Positions 36,741 to 48,590 of a DNA stretch of 64,000 bases are shown here, one piece after another. Position 1 is the first letter of the stretch. Every line of letters begins with the position of its first letter. Origin of the DNA: Enoplosus armatus (taxonomy: Eukaryota; Chordata; Actinopteri; Centrarchiformes; Enoplosidae); NCBI RefSeq assembly GCF_043641665.1, contig NC_092194.1, positions 13,994,798-14,058,797 on the forward strand, read 5' to 3'. Below the pieces are notes generated by a model. It saw only the letters and a list, made by a program, of their open reading frames with translations, ran no database searches and had not been told where the DNA came from. Made by a program: the position numbers and the translations under genes.

Positions 36741-39700
36741 AACCCTGTGGAACGACCATGAGAGCCTTAGTGAATAAATGCCCTGTGGATCATCTTAACC
36801 TCATTCTCCTTTTTTCCCCCCTGTCCTCTCTCTAAGATCTGCAGCCAATTTTCCTGCAATTTAGGATAAATTGTTTGTGAAATCCATGTCGATCCCTCCA
36901 CTGGGAATCCATTCACAAAAAAAATAGAAAACGGAAGACTTGGCTGGCTGGATAACTGCAGTGAGAATGGGAACAATGTATGGAGAATCTGGTTAATGAC
37001 ATCATCTGCTTCCTGTTTCAGACTTATGCTTTTCATACAGACAATCATAACATGCCATAGAAACAGATTTTGCATTCACACTCGAAGTAGCTTGAAGTGA
37101 TCAAAGTAACTTCCTTCATGTGATACCGTCCGATATGACACTGACAGATGTTTGCACAAAGCCGTGATGCTTTTGATATGTGTTTTGAGGTCTGGGGCTT
37201 GGGGTCAACACAAGCTTACAAATGTAGGACCTGATTTTCCCAGGGTTTGTATTACCTAACATGTTCTCTGCTCAAACACCTTTATCTTTCTGTACTGGAC
37301 TGACAGAACATACAAGAAAGCAGGTTGGTGTAATTATACTGAAGGTTAACTGCGTGTCTTTCCTCTGTTTGGCAAATATGATATTTCCCCAGCTAGTAGT
37401 TGCACCACTGTACGTGTTTATTACCAGTAACCATATCAAGCCTTCACCACTGGAGGAAAATAAATCTCCTCAGGTCTGTTTCCAAACTAGTTAATATTTT
37501 ATCCTGCGTAGTGGTGTAATGACTACTATTGATTTTTCATCTCTTATTAATGCAGTCTGGTGCCACAGCAAAATGCTAATCATATATTACACCTCTCTAC
37601 ATTTTTCATGTTAACTTCTTCAATTACTGTAACTAAAAGTAGGTCTCAAATCAAGGGCTTCAAAACCCGACGGCGGTATTTCAGAAGCCTGCTGTGATGC
37701 TTGTCCCAGCTGGGTGTTTAATGTGAGTTTTTTTAAATAAAATGGTAACAGCTCTCACCAGCCAGCCAGGGAAATTAGTGTTTCTGCACTGATCCGGGAT
37801 TCTTTGATTAGTTTAATATATTAACATGAACAATAGAGACTAAATATGACCTCGTATGCTCCACTGGCTCAGCACACACCTCAGACAGTGACCCTGCCAA
37901 TAACAGAAAAGCCGGCCCGGGTCCGCCAAGCCAGTGCAAAGTGAGCTGTTAAAGCCTGACGTGTGTTTTATCATTGAAGCACGACAGGGAAGAGGCTGAC
38001 GGTAAGCACTGAGCAGTGCTCAGGGAGCAGCGGGGGTAAAAAGGCTCTGTGACTTGGCAGCAAAGATCGTAGTCTGTGCCAGCACAGCTGTCCGGCAGGC
38101 GTCTCATTCAGAGCTGCTCCCAACGTGAAAGCGACGACCAATCTATCACTACAGCAGCCGGGCACACAAGGACACAAAGGTGTAAACCCAGCCTGCAGAG
38201 GAGAAGGGCTCAGCAGCGCGCTGACAGAGCTTTACACATCATGACCTGTCCTCGTAGACTTGCATGTGCTAAAGGGATTTAATTGGCTTGTCTGTCTAGA
38301 TAGGAAACTGACAGAATAGTTTGACGTCTTCATTATATTCGTGGGTCAGTTTCTGCAATTACATTGTGATTTTTGGAAGGATTCCCAACCGCACATTCAT
38401 TATCTCCCTTCCATACAAAGTGCTCCTTGTTATCTCAGCCCTTGCGTGGATGTCTACACATGCTATCCAACAATGCAAAAGCTAGGGCAAAACTCAAATC
38501 ACTTAAATTTTTTAAGTATGTAATTCAGTCAACTGTTAATAACTTGCAGGGCGCCAGGCCTGTGGAATCTCTTTTGTGAGAAAGACAATAGTGAGAGTGG
38601 AGGTTTTATGAGCAGGCGTTTCTCTCTTTGCGCTAGGTTTTTGTTTACACTTTCATTATATCTCTACTGTATTATCTGATGCCTACATCCTGAGTCCAAT
38701 CTCGTGGTTAGGTTTTAATCTCCTGACGCACTCAGCTCACTCCCCTCACTGTCCTGTGCCACACAGGGAATCGGAGAGGGGTTATATTACAGCACATGAA
38801 TCAAGGCAAAATGAAATGCACTCCAGACGCTTTCAGATGGTTTTAATTTATGGCAGAGGCCTGCGGATACAAAAAAGTGCATTAAATGTAATCTGATCAC
38901 TTTATTCGATGCTGAATTTATGAGCAATCGGACCCTGTCTGGCTGAGTGACTGATTTTAAAAATAGACCATGTGATAGATTACAGATCTTTAACCCTAAA
39001 ATGTGTTGATAATAGTATTAACAATAAGAAGAATTATCATTTTTATTTATATATGGTATCTCAAGTAAAAGGTATAGTATTCCAGCAACAACATTGTTAA
39101 AGTAAGAAGAAACTTTACCCACTAGTTTCAGTATAGGCTTTGGGATTAAATTTAATTACTCCAGGATTTATTCAATTTATTAAGCAAATCTGCAACCTCA
39201 CAAAAAATAAGATAAAAGGGATTCAGTCACTTGAGTAACATGTTTGATTTTTCCAGTGCCAGTTTATCAGGGATTGGCTTTCTCCATCCCCTCAATTGTG
39301 GTCTATGTTCCATTGATGTCTCAATTGTAAAAATCATCTCTCATTCTGTGTCCTCAGAGATCAAATCAATTTATGAGTGCTGGATATCTGTCGTTTGACC
39401 AAATCCATTACGGTCAATCCAACCCAGCAGGGCATTTGGCTTGCACATTAAGAGGTCCACAGGCATTTACAGCGAAGTGAGGAGACGCATCAAGTTTTAA
39501 TGCTCAAAGCCACAGAAACCAATGAGGGATTAGTCTGACTCATTACTTGACAGTAATGCCTCGTGGCATTAAAAGAGAAGTGCAAAATGCTGTCGAACTA
39601 ATATTTTTTCTTCAAAACACAAGTGATCAGAGGTTGTTTTTAATCTTTTGCTCTGTTGAGCAGATAATGCATGGCCACAAGCAAGAACATTAGCATACAA

Positions 39701-40026
39701 TCACACCATTTGTTCCAGCGTGTGTGTGGATGCAAAGACTTAAGGAAGTGCATCCATCAGCAGTTTCAGGCCCGTGCTGAAAAACAAAATAGCCTCTTCC
39801 TTCCTTCAACTTTGACCCCAGTGTGACCAGTGACACCTGGTGAGTAAGGATGTTCCAGTGAACACAAAAGGATGTGTCTCCTTCAAATGTACTGTATATT
39901 TGTAAAAACCACGAGATGTGTGCTACCCTGTGTTCTCAGGCTTGGACAGAGTGTTTTCGTTAAGAAGAGATGTTGATGTTCTTCTGATAGCAGCTTGTGA
40001 ACATCTGTGTGAGGACGCTTTTCTCG
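36741..40026. other. Gene-free stretch
   Basis: No gene supported. A GC-richer block at about 37.88-38.23 kb contains two overlapping 7-bp palindromes around 38005-38023. Around 39.0-39.25 kb the sequence is AT-rich. Open frames are short and unrecognised. Confidence 0.6.
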
Positions 40027-40060
40027 CCCCCCCCCCCACACACACACACAGACACACACC
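40027..40060. repeat. C11 plus (CA)n compound microsatellite
   Basis: Eleven C residues (40027-40037) followed by CA repeats with one GA interruption. It has the same architecture as 18899-18936. Confidence 0.95.
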
Positions 40061-43047
40061 ACCACTGTGAAATCAAGATCAACTTCAAACCCAGTGCTTG
40101 TGCCCATCTGTCTGCTCTCTCACTCCACTTTATGGACACATTCCTTCCTCCTCTCATTACCAGTAGAGTTCCTTTAAGTGAAATACCTGATCACCAAATA
40201 TTAGCCATGTTTTCTCTGAATTACATCCAAGGTACAAAGTGACATTACCCTCCTCTGCTCATAAGATTCAATTTGGTGTGTAATTTGACTAAATTCACTG
40301 TTCTCAAGATACAATTTTTTCATTTTAAATGTATTAATTGACACACATCCCATAAATAGAATTTGAGTAAATGGATTAGAGGATTAGAGTACAATATACT
40401 CTATTCTGTCAAGTTGTTGTTTTATTTGTGTGTATGATTACCACCACCATCACCAAAAAGTGACCTTTATTTTGACGATCTTTAAAAAAGACCTGGGAGT
40501 AAAGAATTCGGATCTTTGCGTCATTATGTTTCATGAATGACAATTAACTTTTAACAACCTCCTTCATCATCACCATAGATCTCAAACTAACAGATGTGGC
40601 AAAGCAAACAAATGAAGAACAGTCCAGCTTTTACAGTTTACATCTGAAACAACAGTGGAGAAAGTGCTCTATCTGCACATCTTTTTTCAAAGATGATGCA
40701 CAAAGACTGAAAATAAAGCCCAAGAATGAGGCAATAATTGTAAGGGATGCATGTGATAAACCTTTTCATTCTGTTGTTTCTCCAGCTGCAGCAGCACCTA
40801 TCTTGGAGTAATTGCTACAATTGTACTCACTAACTGGAAATATAAAAGGCCTGTCTGAATGTAAACAAACTTTAGCCAACAGCAGACCCACAGCACAGCA
40901 AAATCACAGGCAGCCATGTTTTGACAAGTGCATGACGAGTGTCCACACACTTGTGTGCTCGTTTACAATTAGATAAGCTAACTCCTACCCACAATCCCCC
41001 TTCAGAGTCTGCCACCCTGGCGTTCTTCCTGCCTGACTGCTCACATAAGCTCTTCTTTTAATGTCAAGTTCTGAGCCCAGTTTTGCAAACTTTCTTCAGT
41101 TAAACAAAGAGAGACTACTACTGTATTCCATCTCTTTGCTTTCTCCACTGCAAGTGTTGAAATAGTTACAAGGACTTGGTGGTTGGTTCTATAAAGATAG
41201 TGTGGGGAAAAAAAGAAAGACTTTTGGATCTTGAAGAAATTATTCACGGCTGTAGTTCAGAGGAGCGCTCATATGATGGGCTGTGACAAGTGTACCGCTC
41301 TAAGCACGTCCCTGCCAGCCTGGAACTCGGTGCTGCATGCCTTCCACAGACACCATTAGTGCTCTGAACTGGGAGAACGGCTCGTCATCGCACTCTCACA
41401 GAGGAACAGGGGAACCATGGTAACATTTCTGAGATTTGGCGGCAGTGAAGTTTGTTTTGAAGGCTCGCCAAAGTGCTACATATGATCTGAATGTTTAGTT
41501 TTGCTTTTAGTCTGGAATATCACGTCAAGATCTTCTCAATATTATTCACCCATTTGTAGCTGAGGGAGCAAATAAACACTTTTCATGTCTGTTGGTTATT
41601 TCTGCCAAGATTTTGTTTCACAGTCACCTTAAAATCCCAGTTTTTGTTTTAATTTAAATGATTTGTTATAGATTTATATTAAAGTTATTTTAAAAATAAT
41701 TTACATACAAATACATCCATCAATGCATTTGTTCCACAAAGTGGTTCCAGCTAATCATTTAGATTTATTTTGAATAGGAACTGGAATTGAACAAGAAAAT
41801 GAACCTTTCAAAATGACTTCAAGACGCCCTGGTGTTTTGTCTGTAATTGCCCTGTCCTCTGTTTTGAGGTCCAGACAAGAAGGGTTTATGCATTCAGAGA
41901 CGATAACAAAGGAGCTTCGCTTTAGGCCGAGCATGAGGACAATGACATGTCACCCTTGTACATACACATCAGAGAAAGTGATGGGACTGAGGCCATCCCA
42001 GACTACCATAACGACCCTGCACTTTCCTCTCATGCATGTATTGAGATACGTCTGCCTTTGTACCTTTGGTCTATTATCTGTCTGCGACTAGGCCTCCAGC
42101 TATCCAGATGAGTTGAAGTTGTGCGCGGCCGCAGACCTAGTGCCGTCTGATGGGGAGAAAGAGGGTTCAAACAAACCAAGCCTGTGAATTACAGAGTAAA
42201 GCTTGCTCAGAGCATTGTGCAAATTAGCCTGGTTACATATGCACAGGCCTCCTCATGCCCAGAGGTCATACACCAACCTAAAGACAATTGTGGCATCACT
42301 CAGAAATTCTGTGCTTTTGCTCGGACAACAGAATTAACACAGAAACATAACCAAAGAGGGTTTTTGATTTATTCATGTATTCCTTATATTTCTATTTTTA
42401 TTTATGTGGTGGAAATTCTCCAACAACATCTTTGTAAAGAAAGTTTTAGTTCTTTTCCTCTCCCATCTATCTGCTTGCAACTCCTCAGACACAAACTCAC
42501 CTTTATCACTAAATGAGAGGGAATGGCTGCCTCCTCCTGACAGGTTATTATTGATCCTTTTCAATGTGCTGTCAAAGGTAGATCTGCCAAATTGCAAGGT
42601 TGGTCTTAGCATGTTGTCCATCCATCTAGGAGCTGTGAGCTGTGAGGCAGGTCACCACTCAAACAGCTGTCTTAAAGGGCATTTCGATTCTGACAGTGAC
42701 AGCATTAGAGGAGAGCAGTCAGGGTCAAAAACAAACAAGTCTGTCTGTCAGGACTGTAACAAGAGTGTGGAATCTTGTCTGCTCCCTGATTGCTCCTTCA
42801 ACAACACAGAAATTTTATCCCAGAAAAGGAAAAAAAAAAGATTTCTGTGAAAAGGATTGACTGTACTTGTTTGTAATAGGTGTCAATCTTTGAATGTCAG
42901 TAGTGAGTCCTAAAAGTTTGAATAGAAGTATGGTTAGTGTGGCCTATGAGTAGCAATTGCAACCTATCAGAACCCTAACAGGCCTAACATACTAAACATA
43001 CTGTACATGTGTATTAACAGTTTGTACTAGGTCTCACAATAATCATG
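40061..43047. other. Gene-free stretch
   Basis: No gene called. It contains a start-less frame at 40548-40811 with a CxxC pair, and a 148-codon ATG frame at 42404-42850 with a hydrophobic N-terminus. Both are discussed as weak candidates. CpG-bearing complex sequence occurs near 41.27-41.45 kb (including TTTGGCGGC, an E2F-like motif) and 42.12 kb. Confidence 0.5.
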
Positions 43048-43400
43048 TTAAAGGGTTAGTTCGACATTTTGTTAAGTACGCTTACTTGATGTCTTGCCAA
43101 GAGTTAGTTGAGAAGATTGATACCCCTTTTATGTTTGTAAGCTAAATATGAAGCTCCAGCCAGGTTACACTTAGCTTAGCATAAAAACTGTTCAAATTTA
43201 CAAAGGTAAAGGAAATCTGCCTTCCAGCAGCTCTGAAGCGCACTAATTAACACATTGAATCGTATTTGTTTAATATGTACAAAAACCAAGGCGTAAAAAT
43301 GACATGTTGGGGTTTACGGGGAATTATGCTAAGATAAGCTAACCTTCTACAGGCTCGGGCTTCATACTTCGAGGAACTTTCGATCGATTTTACTTATCAG
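43048..43400 (+). mobile_element. Teleost non-autonomous foldback repeat
   Basis: It starts TTAAAGGGTTAGTTCGACA and contains GAGAAGATTGATACC and TTAGCTTAGCATAA, wording I recognise from a very common teleost dispersed repeat. Internal inversion is visible: AAATATGAAGC and CTTAGCATAA on the left (43144-43184) reappear inverted as TTATGCTAAG and GCTTCATACTT (43324-43369). The right arm decays beyond about 43400, so this copy is 3'-degraded. It encodes no transposase. Family name not assigned. Confidence 0.85.
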
Positions 43401-44090
43401 AGTCTGTTTACAGATCTTGGGGAGTACTACTGAATATGTGAACAAAATTTTACAGAACATTTTGTGGCTCCAGAGGGAGTCAATCTGTCTTCCTTTAAGC
43501 ATTCTTCTGTGTAGCCCAAAGCCTATAAGACCTTGTAAGGCTACATATAAACAATACCATATATTGCTCCCAAAATGTGACTTTTACTGTAACACACTCA
43601 GTTTTAATGTCTTCAATTATTGTTTAAAAACAAACATCCATGATATGTGGTGGGTATATACATGATAATATCATCATCAATAAATATGTGTATTGCATGT
43701 TCAGACTTGATAGATATAAGGAGAACTATCAATGACATGACATGGGAACTTTACATAGCATTACTTCAACAGCACTACTATTACCTTCAAAGGAAATATT
43801 GTTGAAGGTGTATTGTTAATAACGAGTACTGCACGCAGCTCAGTGCTTTGCCTTGGATAAGGTGACACTAATGTTCCTGAAGTGTTACCTGTTTTTGGAG
43901 GTGCTGCTCATGTATGTGTGACCTATTGTTTACGAGAGGAACTCATCAGAAGACGCGGTTCAGACGAGCTGCCTGTGTTGTCTGCCCATGCAGAACCTCG
44001 TGAACCGGTGAACCTGCAAACCTTGAAATGCAGATCTGAGGCCTGTTGAGGAGTGATGACAGCTGTCATAGCTCTGTGATAAAGTCAAAC

Positions 44091-44140
44091 AAAAGAGAGG
44101 GAGAGACGGAGAGAGAGAGGGAGAAGAAAAAGAGAAGAAG
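44091..44140. repeat. GA-rich polypurine tract
   Basis: About 50 nt of nearly pure purine (GAGAGA, AGAAGAAAA). Confidence 0.88.
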
Positions 44141-44186
44141 CAGCAACTTCAACACTTTAGTGCTGAAGACACAAGAGGATTTTTTT

Positions 44187-44195
44187 GGGGGGGGG
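44187..44195. repeat. G9 homopolymer
   Basis: Nine G residues directly after seven T residues. Confidence 0.92.
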
Positions 44196-45508
44196 TGTAG
44201 TGTGCTGAATTCTGCTACTCAGCATAAAATGTGTCGAATTGAGAAATAAATAAAGGCTGTGAGTGACCACTTGAAACGCTGCTGCGCTGCAGGGGATTCT
44301 GCTCCCTTTGTTTAGATGCTAATATGCTGCTGTGATAGCAATATAGAATGAAGGGGTCCTCCTCTGCCTTTGATACACATTATCCCTCTGCATCTTTTTT
44401 TACTTGCCTGGCACAACAAGAATAGTATCCCTTGGAGAGTAAATGAGGCCCTTTTGTTGCAGGCTGACCTGCAGGCACTGAGCAGCCATTAACATAAGCA
44501 TATGGGTAATATCTAACATTGCTGCCTTCTGCTTTTGTGTACAAGAAATAATGATGCCTCAGTAATATGGCTTTGTTGTATGTACAGTATTGTGCACTTC
44601 TCCAGGGGATAACAGTATGGCCTTAGACGGTCAAAGAATGCTTCCAATTCAGGTTTCAGTCTTATCATATATTCATATTTAATGTAATGCAGTGATTAAC
44701 GTCAGAATATTATCTGCTGCACAGGCTCAGACTATCTCAGTGACCTGGTCGTATCCTCGGTTTTCTGTGTAAAATGAGCCTGCCTGCCACACACAGGGTC
44801 ATTGCACTGGATCACTTTGTGAGCCGCTATGTTGAGGGTGTGTGGGCAAACTTAAGTGAGACCCCGAGCAGGAAATGGACAGGAGGGGATCAAAATGAGT
44901 GATGGAGAGACAGAGTTCGACTGGGAAAAAAGGAAAACACCAAACTAAGAGCAAGGACATTCTCAAGTTTCATTTTAATAGCACAGGGCCATTTTTCTCC
45001 CTTTACGCTAAGCACAGGCCTGGCCATTAGGGCCTCTCTGTAGAATGTGTAAACCTCCTGCTATTAAAACCACAATTTGCACTGTCAGCTCCTATGAGCC
45101 AAATCTATGACCACACTGCACCCCTCCCCCCTTTGCACGACTCAGACCCCTTTTTTTCCCCTTTTGTAACAACTTTCAGGCCACAATAACCATCATCTGT
45201 TAAAGGCGGCGGGTCCATTACACTTCCCCTGTTCACACAGCCTTGCATTAAGCTAATATTATCTATTCCCAGAGTGGCCCAGCCCTTCACACACCCCATC
45301 AATTATTAATCTCCTTGCTCACAGCTAATGTTTGTTCTGAATTATTTAAACCTATCTTCATTTATCAATAAACATAAATGTTAAACAAAGAATGCTGATG
45401 AGCATGAATTACACTGTAAAAAAGTTTATGAGATTATTTGGATGGGAGGTGATTAATGGATGTGATATTCACCGGTAATGTTTCAAAGGAAGCACAGAGG
45501 ATTGTAAA

Positions 45509-45537
45509 GGGAGAGTGGGGGGTGGGGGGAAGGGGGG
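45509..45537 (+). other. Strong G-quadruplex motif
   Basis: Four G runs on the plus strand: GGG (45509-45511), G6 (45517-45522), G6 (45524-45529) and G6 (45532-45537), with loops of 5, 1 and 2 nt. This fits the G3+N1-7 rule with short loops, the most stable class of predicted quadruplex. No promoter or transcript is visible nearby. Confidence 0.9.
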
Positions 45538-48500
45538 TTCTCACAACATGGCTGGTCATTTTGTTTATGGTCAATATTGTTAGCACTTTAGCAGTCAAAG
45601 GAAAAACTCCCTTTTCAAGCCACATTTCAGAGTGGTTTTCATCTCATCCTTTTTTAATGAATGGCTTATTTCACAACATAAGTGAATCCAAATCTGTGTC
45701 CCAGATATTAGCTGTTGTTGAGAGCTCTTACATATTAGTCCAGTCCTCCCTAGGGTGCCATTACTGGTCAATACCCCTGCAGTGAGAACAAAATGAACCC
45801 GCGCCTCTGAGATGTCCAACCTGTTAAAAGGAGAAATGAGCAGACATGAGCATAACCTCTCTGTTGGGTCTTGCTCTGAAAGAAAGGCCTATCCTGCCGC
45901 AGCCTTTTGACTAATGAGGGGAAAACAGGCAAACGTCACAGTTCTCCCTAAGCAAACATATTATGGATATTATGGATGACCTATGAAGGCAGGAATAATA
46001 CGGGCCCTGAGTGTGAAGGAGCTCAGGTTGGGGATGGTTGCCTGGCAAACGGATGTCACCCAAGAAGTCCGTGCCTCCTTCGCTGCGGATTGCTGGGAAT
46101 TCCTCGCCATCTTGCCCTGTAGCGGTGAGGATGGCGTGGAAGATAAGAAGGAATGAATACAGCCGTTGCATATATATCGGTATAGAATTTATGACAAGAC
46201 AAGACAAAAGAAAGCGACGTCTGGGTATACATGTGCTCAGGGAGCATATCGGTAGAGTGGGTGGGATTGGTTCACCTCCAAAGACCCTCGTATCCGATCC
46301 ACCTGTTATTATTTAAACAGTCTGAATCGACAGATTACGTTTCACACAGCACAAAGAATGGCAGTCTGCAATCACAGAGATAGGAGAAAGAGCAGCCACA
46401 CATTTATAGTGACACCCAGGGGTATATTTCTTTATGTGATTTTAGATCACTCCCTGACATTTTCCTTCCATCCTCATAGTCCAAATTTGATGCCCCCCGC
46501 GCTGTACTTCACCACACCACCTAAATCCACCCTCCCCACCTCCATGCCGCTGTCTCCGGTGTTGGGTAAACAAGGCGGAACCCTCGTCAACGTGGTTAAG
46601 CTGGCGGCTCGTGACAGAACGCTGAATGAGTGATTTAAGGTTTCAAGTGAGCAGCTTTCACAGTTAATTAACCTGCTGATGGCTGTGCATGTGTGGAGAG
46701 GAGCGAGGGATTCAGGAGAGGAAACCCTCTTCAGTTGCTTCGCCATTTCAAGTTAAGACAGCCATGCGCATTACTGTGACACCGGGGCTAAAGTCTTCCA
46801 GCGGAGCAATCACTCATTTGTTTCTCTGGAAGCTGCTGGTTCCGCAGGTTTAGCCTCGTCTTCTCTCTTCACCTTCAAACATAAGAAAAGGGTTTGGGCA
46901 AGAATGTGGCTCTCACCTCGAGCCTTTAAGGTGTCGATGGAAGAGAGGAAAAATGAATCAAAAGGATATGTGTACATGATTCTCAGACTGACTGCACGTC
47001 TGGCCTGCTGGAATGGTGGACAGCTTGCTAAAGTTTCAAGACGTTTCAAGTTAAATCCCTCAGGGTGCAGATATTTGAATTTAATCAGATTCACACAGCC
47101 CAGGAAAAATGTCCATGTTCTAATTACGGAAGCCGTTAGCCACTCACTCACGAAGACTTGCTACCACTGGGATGGCTAAATACCGGCGACTACTTCACCC
47201 CTGTGAAATTTTCAGGAAGTTGGCTGTTAAGCTGCTTTTAAATATGAGCTAATCACTCCCGCTGTAAATTTCCCAAACACTTGCCATTCACGCTGGGAGG
47301 TCAGGGACTTTGAGGGTAGATGTGTGCCTGATTCGCTCTAGGCCGTTGCGATTGGAGAAAAACACACTTTGAACGTGCAACATTAACAGTCATCAATGCT
47401 CTCGCACACTCTCACCAGGTTCCTTCAGAAACTTGATCTCTGGCGTGCTGAAAGCTGGTTCTTCACCTGTTAGCAGAACACCCACCAGTCTCCGGGATCA
47501 CCGTTTATTTTTCTCTGGTTTGCCACCCAGGCAGAAATGCATGCACTGGGAGGATAGTGTGTGTGATTCATGCCCTGATAATTACAGTGTGTGTCCTCTC
47601 ATTTTTAGCAGCTGACTGTTCAAACAGATGCTACGGAGATATGCTCTGACAGGGAGTAGTGTGTTTCTTCAGATGCACTATGCAATTTAACTGAAGCATA
47701 CATTTTCTAGAAGATGAGTGTGGTATTTTAATTGCATTTGCACGAAACATACTTGTAAAGATAATCTTTATTTCCATCAACAATTCATTGTAAACTCTGC
47801 TATAACCAATTAATCTAAGTGTAAATGGGTACTGCGATGACAATCTACATAAATGGTGTAATTGTCCTCCAAGATGGAGCTTTCGCATATTCATCTGCAT
47901 GGCAGTAATGTAAAATCTTGTCTAATTTACACCATCCTTGAGGCAGTGCAGCAAAACAATTTCCCAGTGAGGGCAAAAGCATTGACAAAACCAAATAAGA
48001 ACATGTAAGTCATTATTGACGCTTAGTGTTTTTTTAACTACTCTCCTAAGGACACCATAATTGTCTATCCATGTATATGAGTAGCTCCAGGTTGTTTCAG
48101 ATTGCTCTTTGATGAGTTCATGTATGTAGTTTCAGTAAATTGTACAATCGTCGTTTGTATTGATATGGATTGTAGGGTAATCAGGAAAGCATTTAACAAC
48201 TGATTTCTCTTTTGTATTTCCTTGTTTAAGGTTTTTTCTTAATCAGTTAAGGCTTTTAAGTGATTCAACAAAGTGAAAACCAGTTAAGGAAGATATGTTA
48301 CCTAAGAAGTGTTGTTTATTACAGTTATGTATCCAAGCATATAGAGCAAATTGACACTGTGTAAGTACATCTGTACTTCATTGTAATAATGGCTATAAAA
48401 CTAAATATTTTATTTATTTATAACACACTGTGAATATGATATTGTAACAATGTTCTTGAGCTATGTATGAAAGTCAGAGACATTTATAAATGCAGCATAC

Positions 48501-48590
48501 ACTTGTAATATTTCCAAACTCAGACTAACATACTTCTTAAAGTGCTAAAATGTTAACTGAATAATATATGTATGCATACATGTCTTGCTT
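45538..48590. other. Gene-free stretch
   Basis: Complex, CpG-bearing sequence at about 46.03-46.16 and 46.48-46.82 kb alternates with AT-rich sequence. A minus-strand open stretch (46116 down to 45911) follows an acceptor-like sequence but has no recognised product. No gene is called. Confidence 0.5.

Larger units (their letters stand above)
43401..45508. other. Gene-free stretch
   Basis: Includes a GA-rich tract (44091-44140) and a T7G9 junction (44180-44195). No supportable gene; frames are short. Confidence 0.6.
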
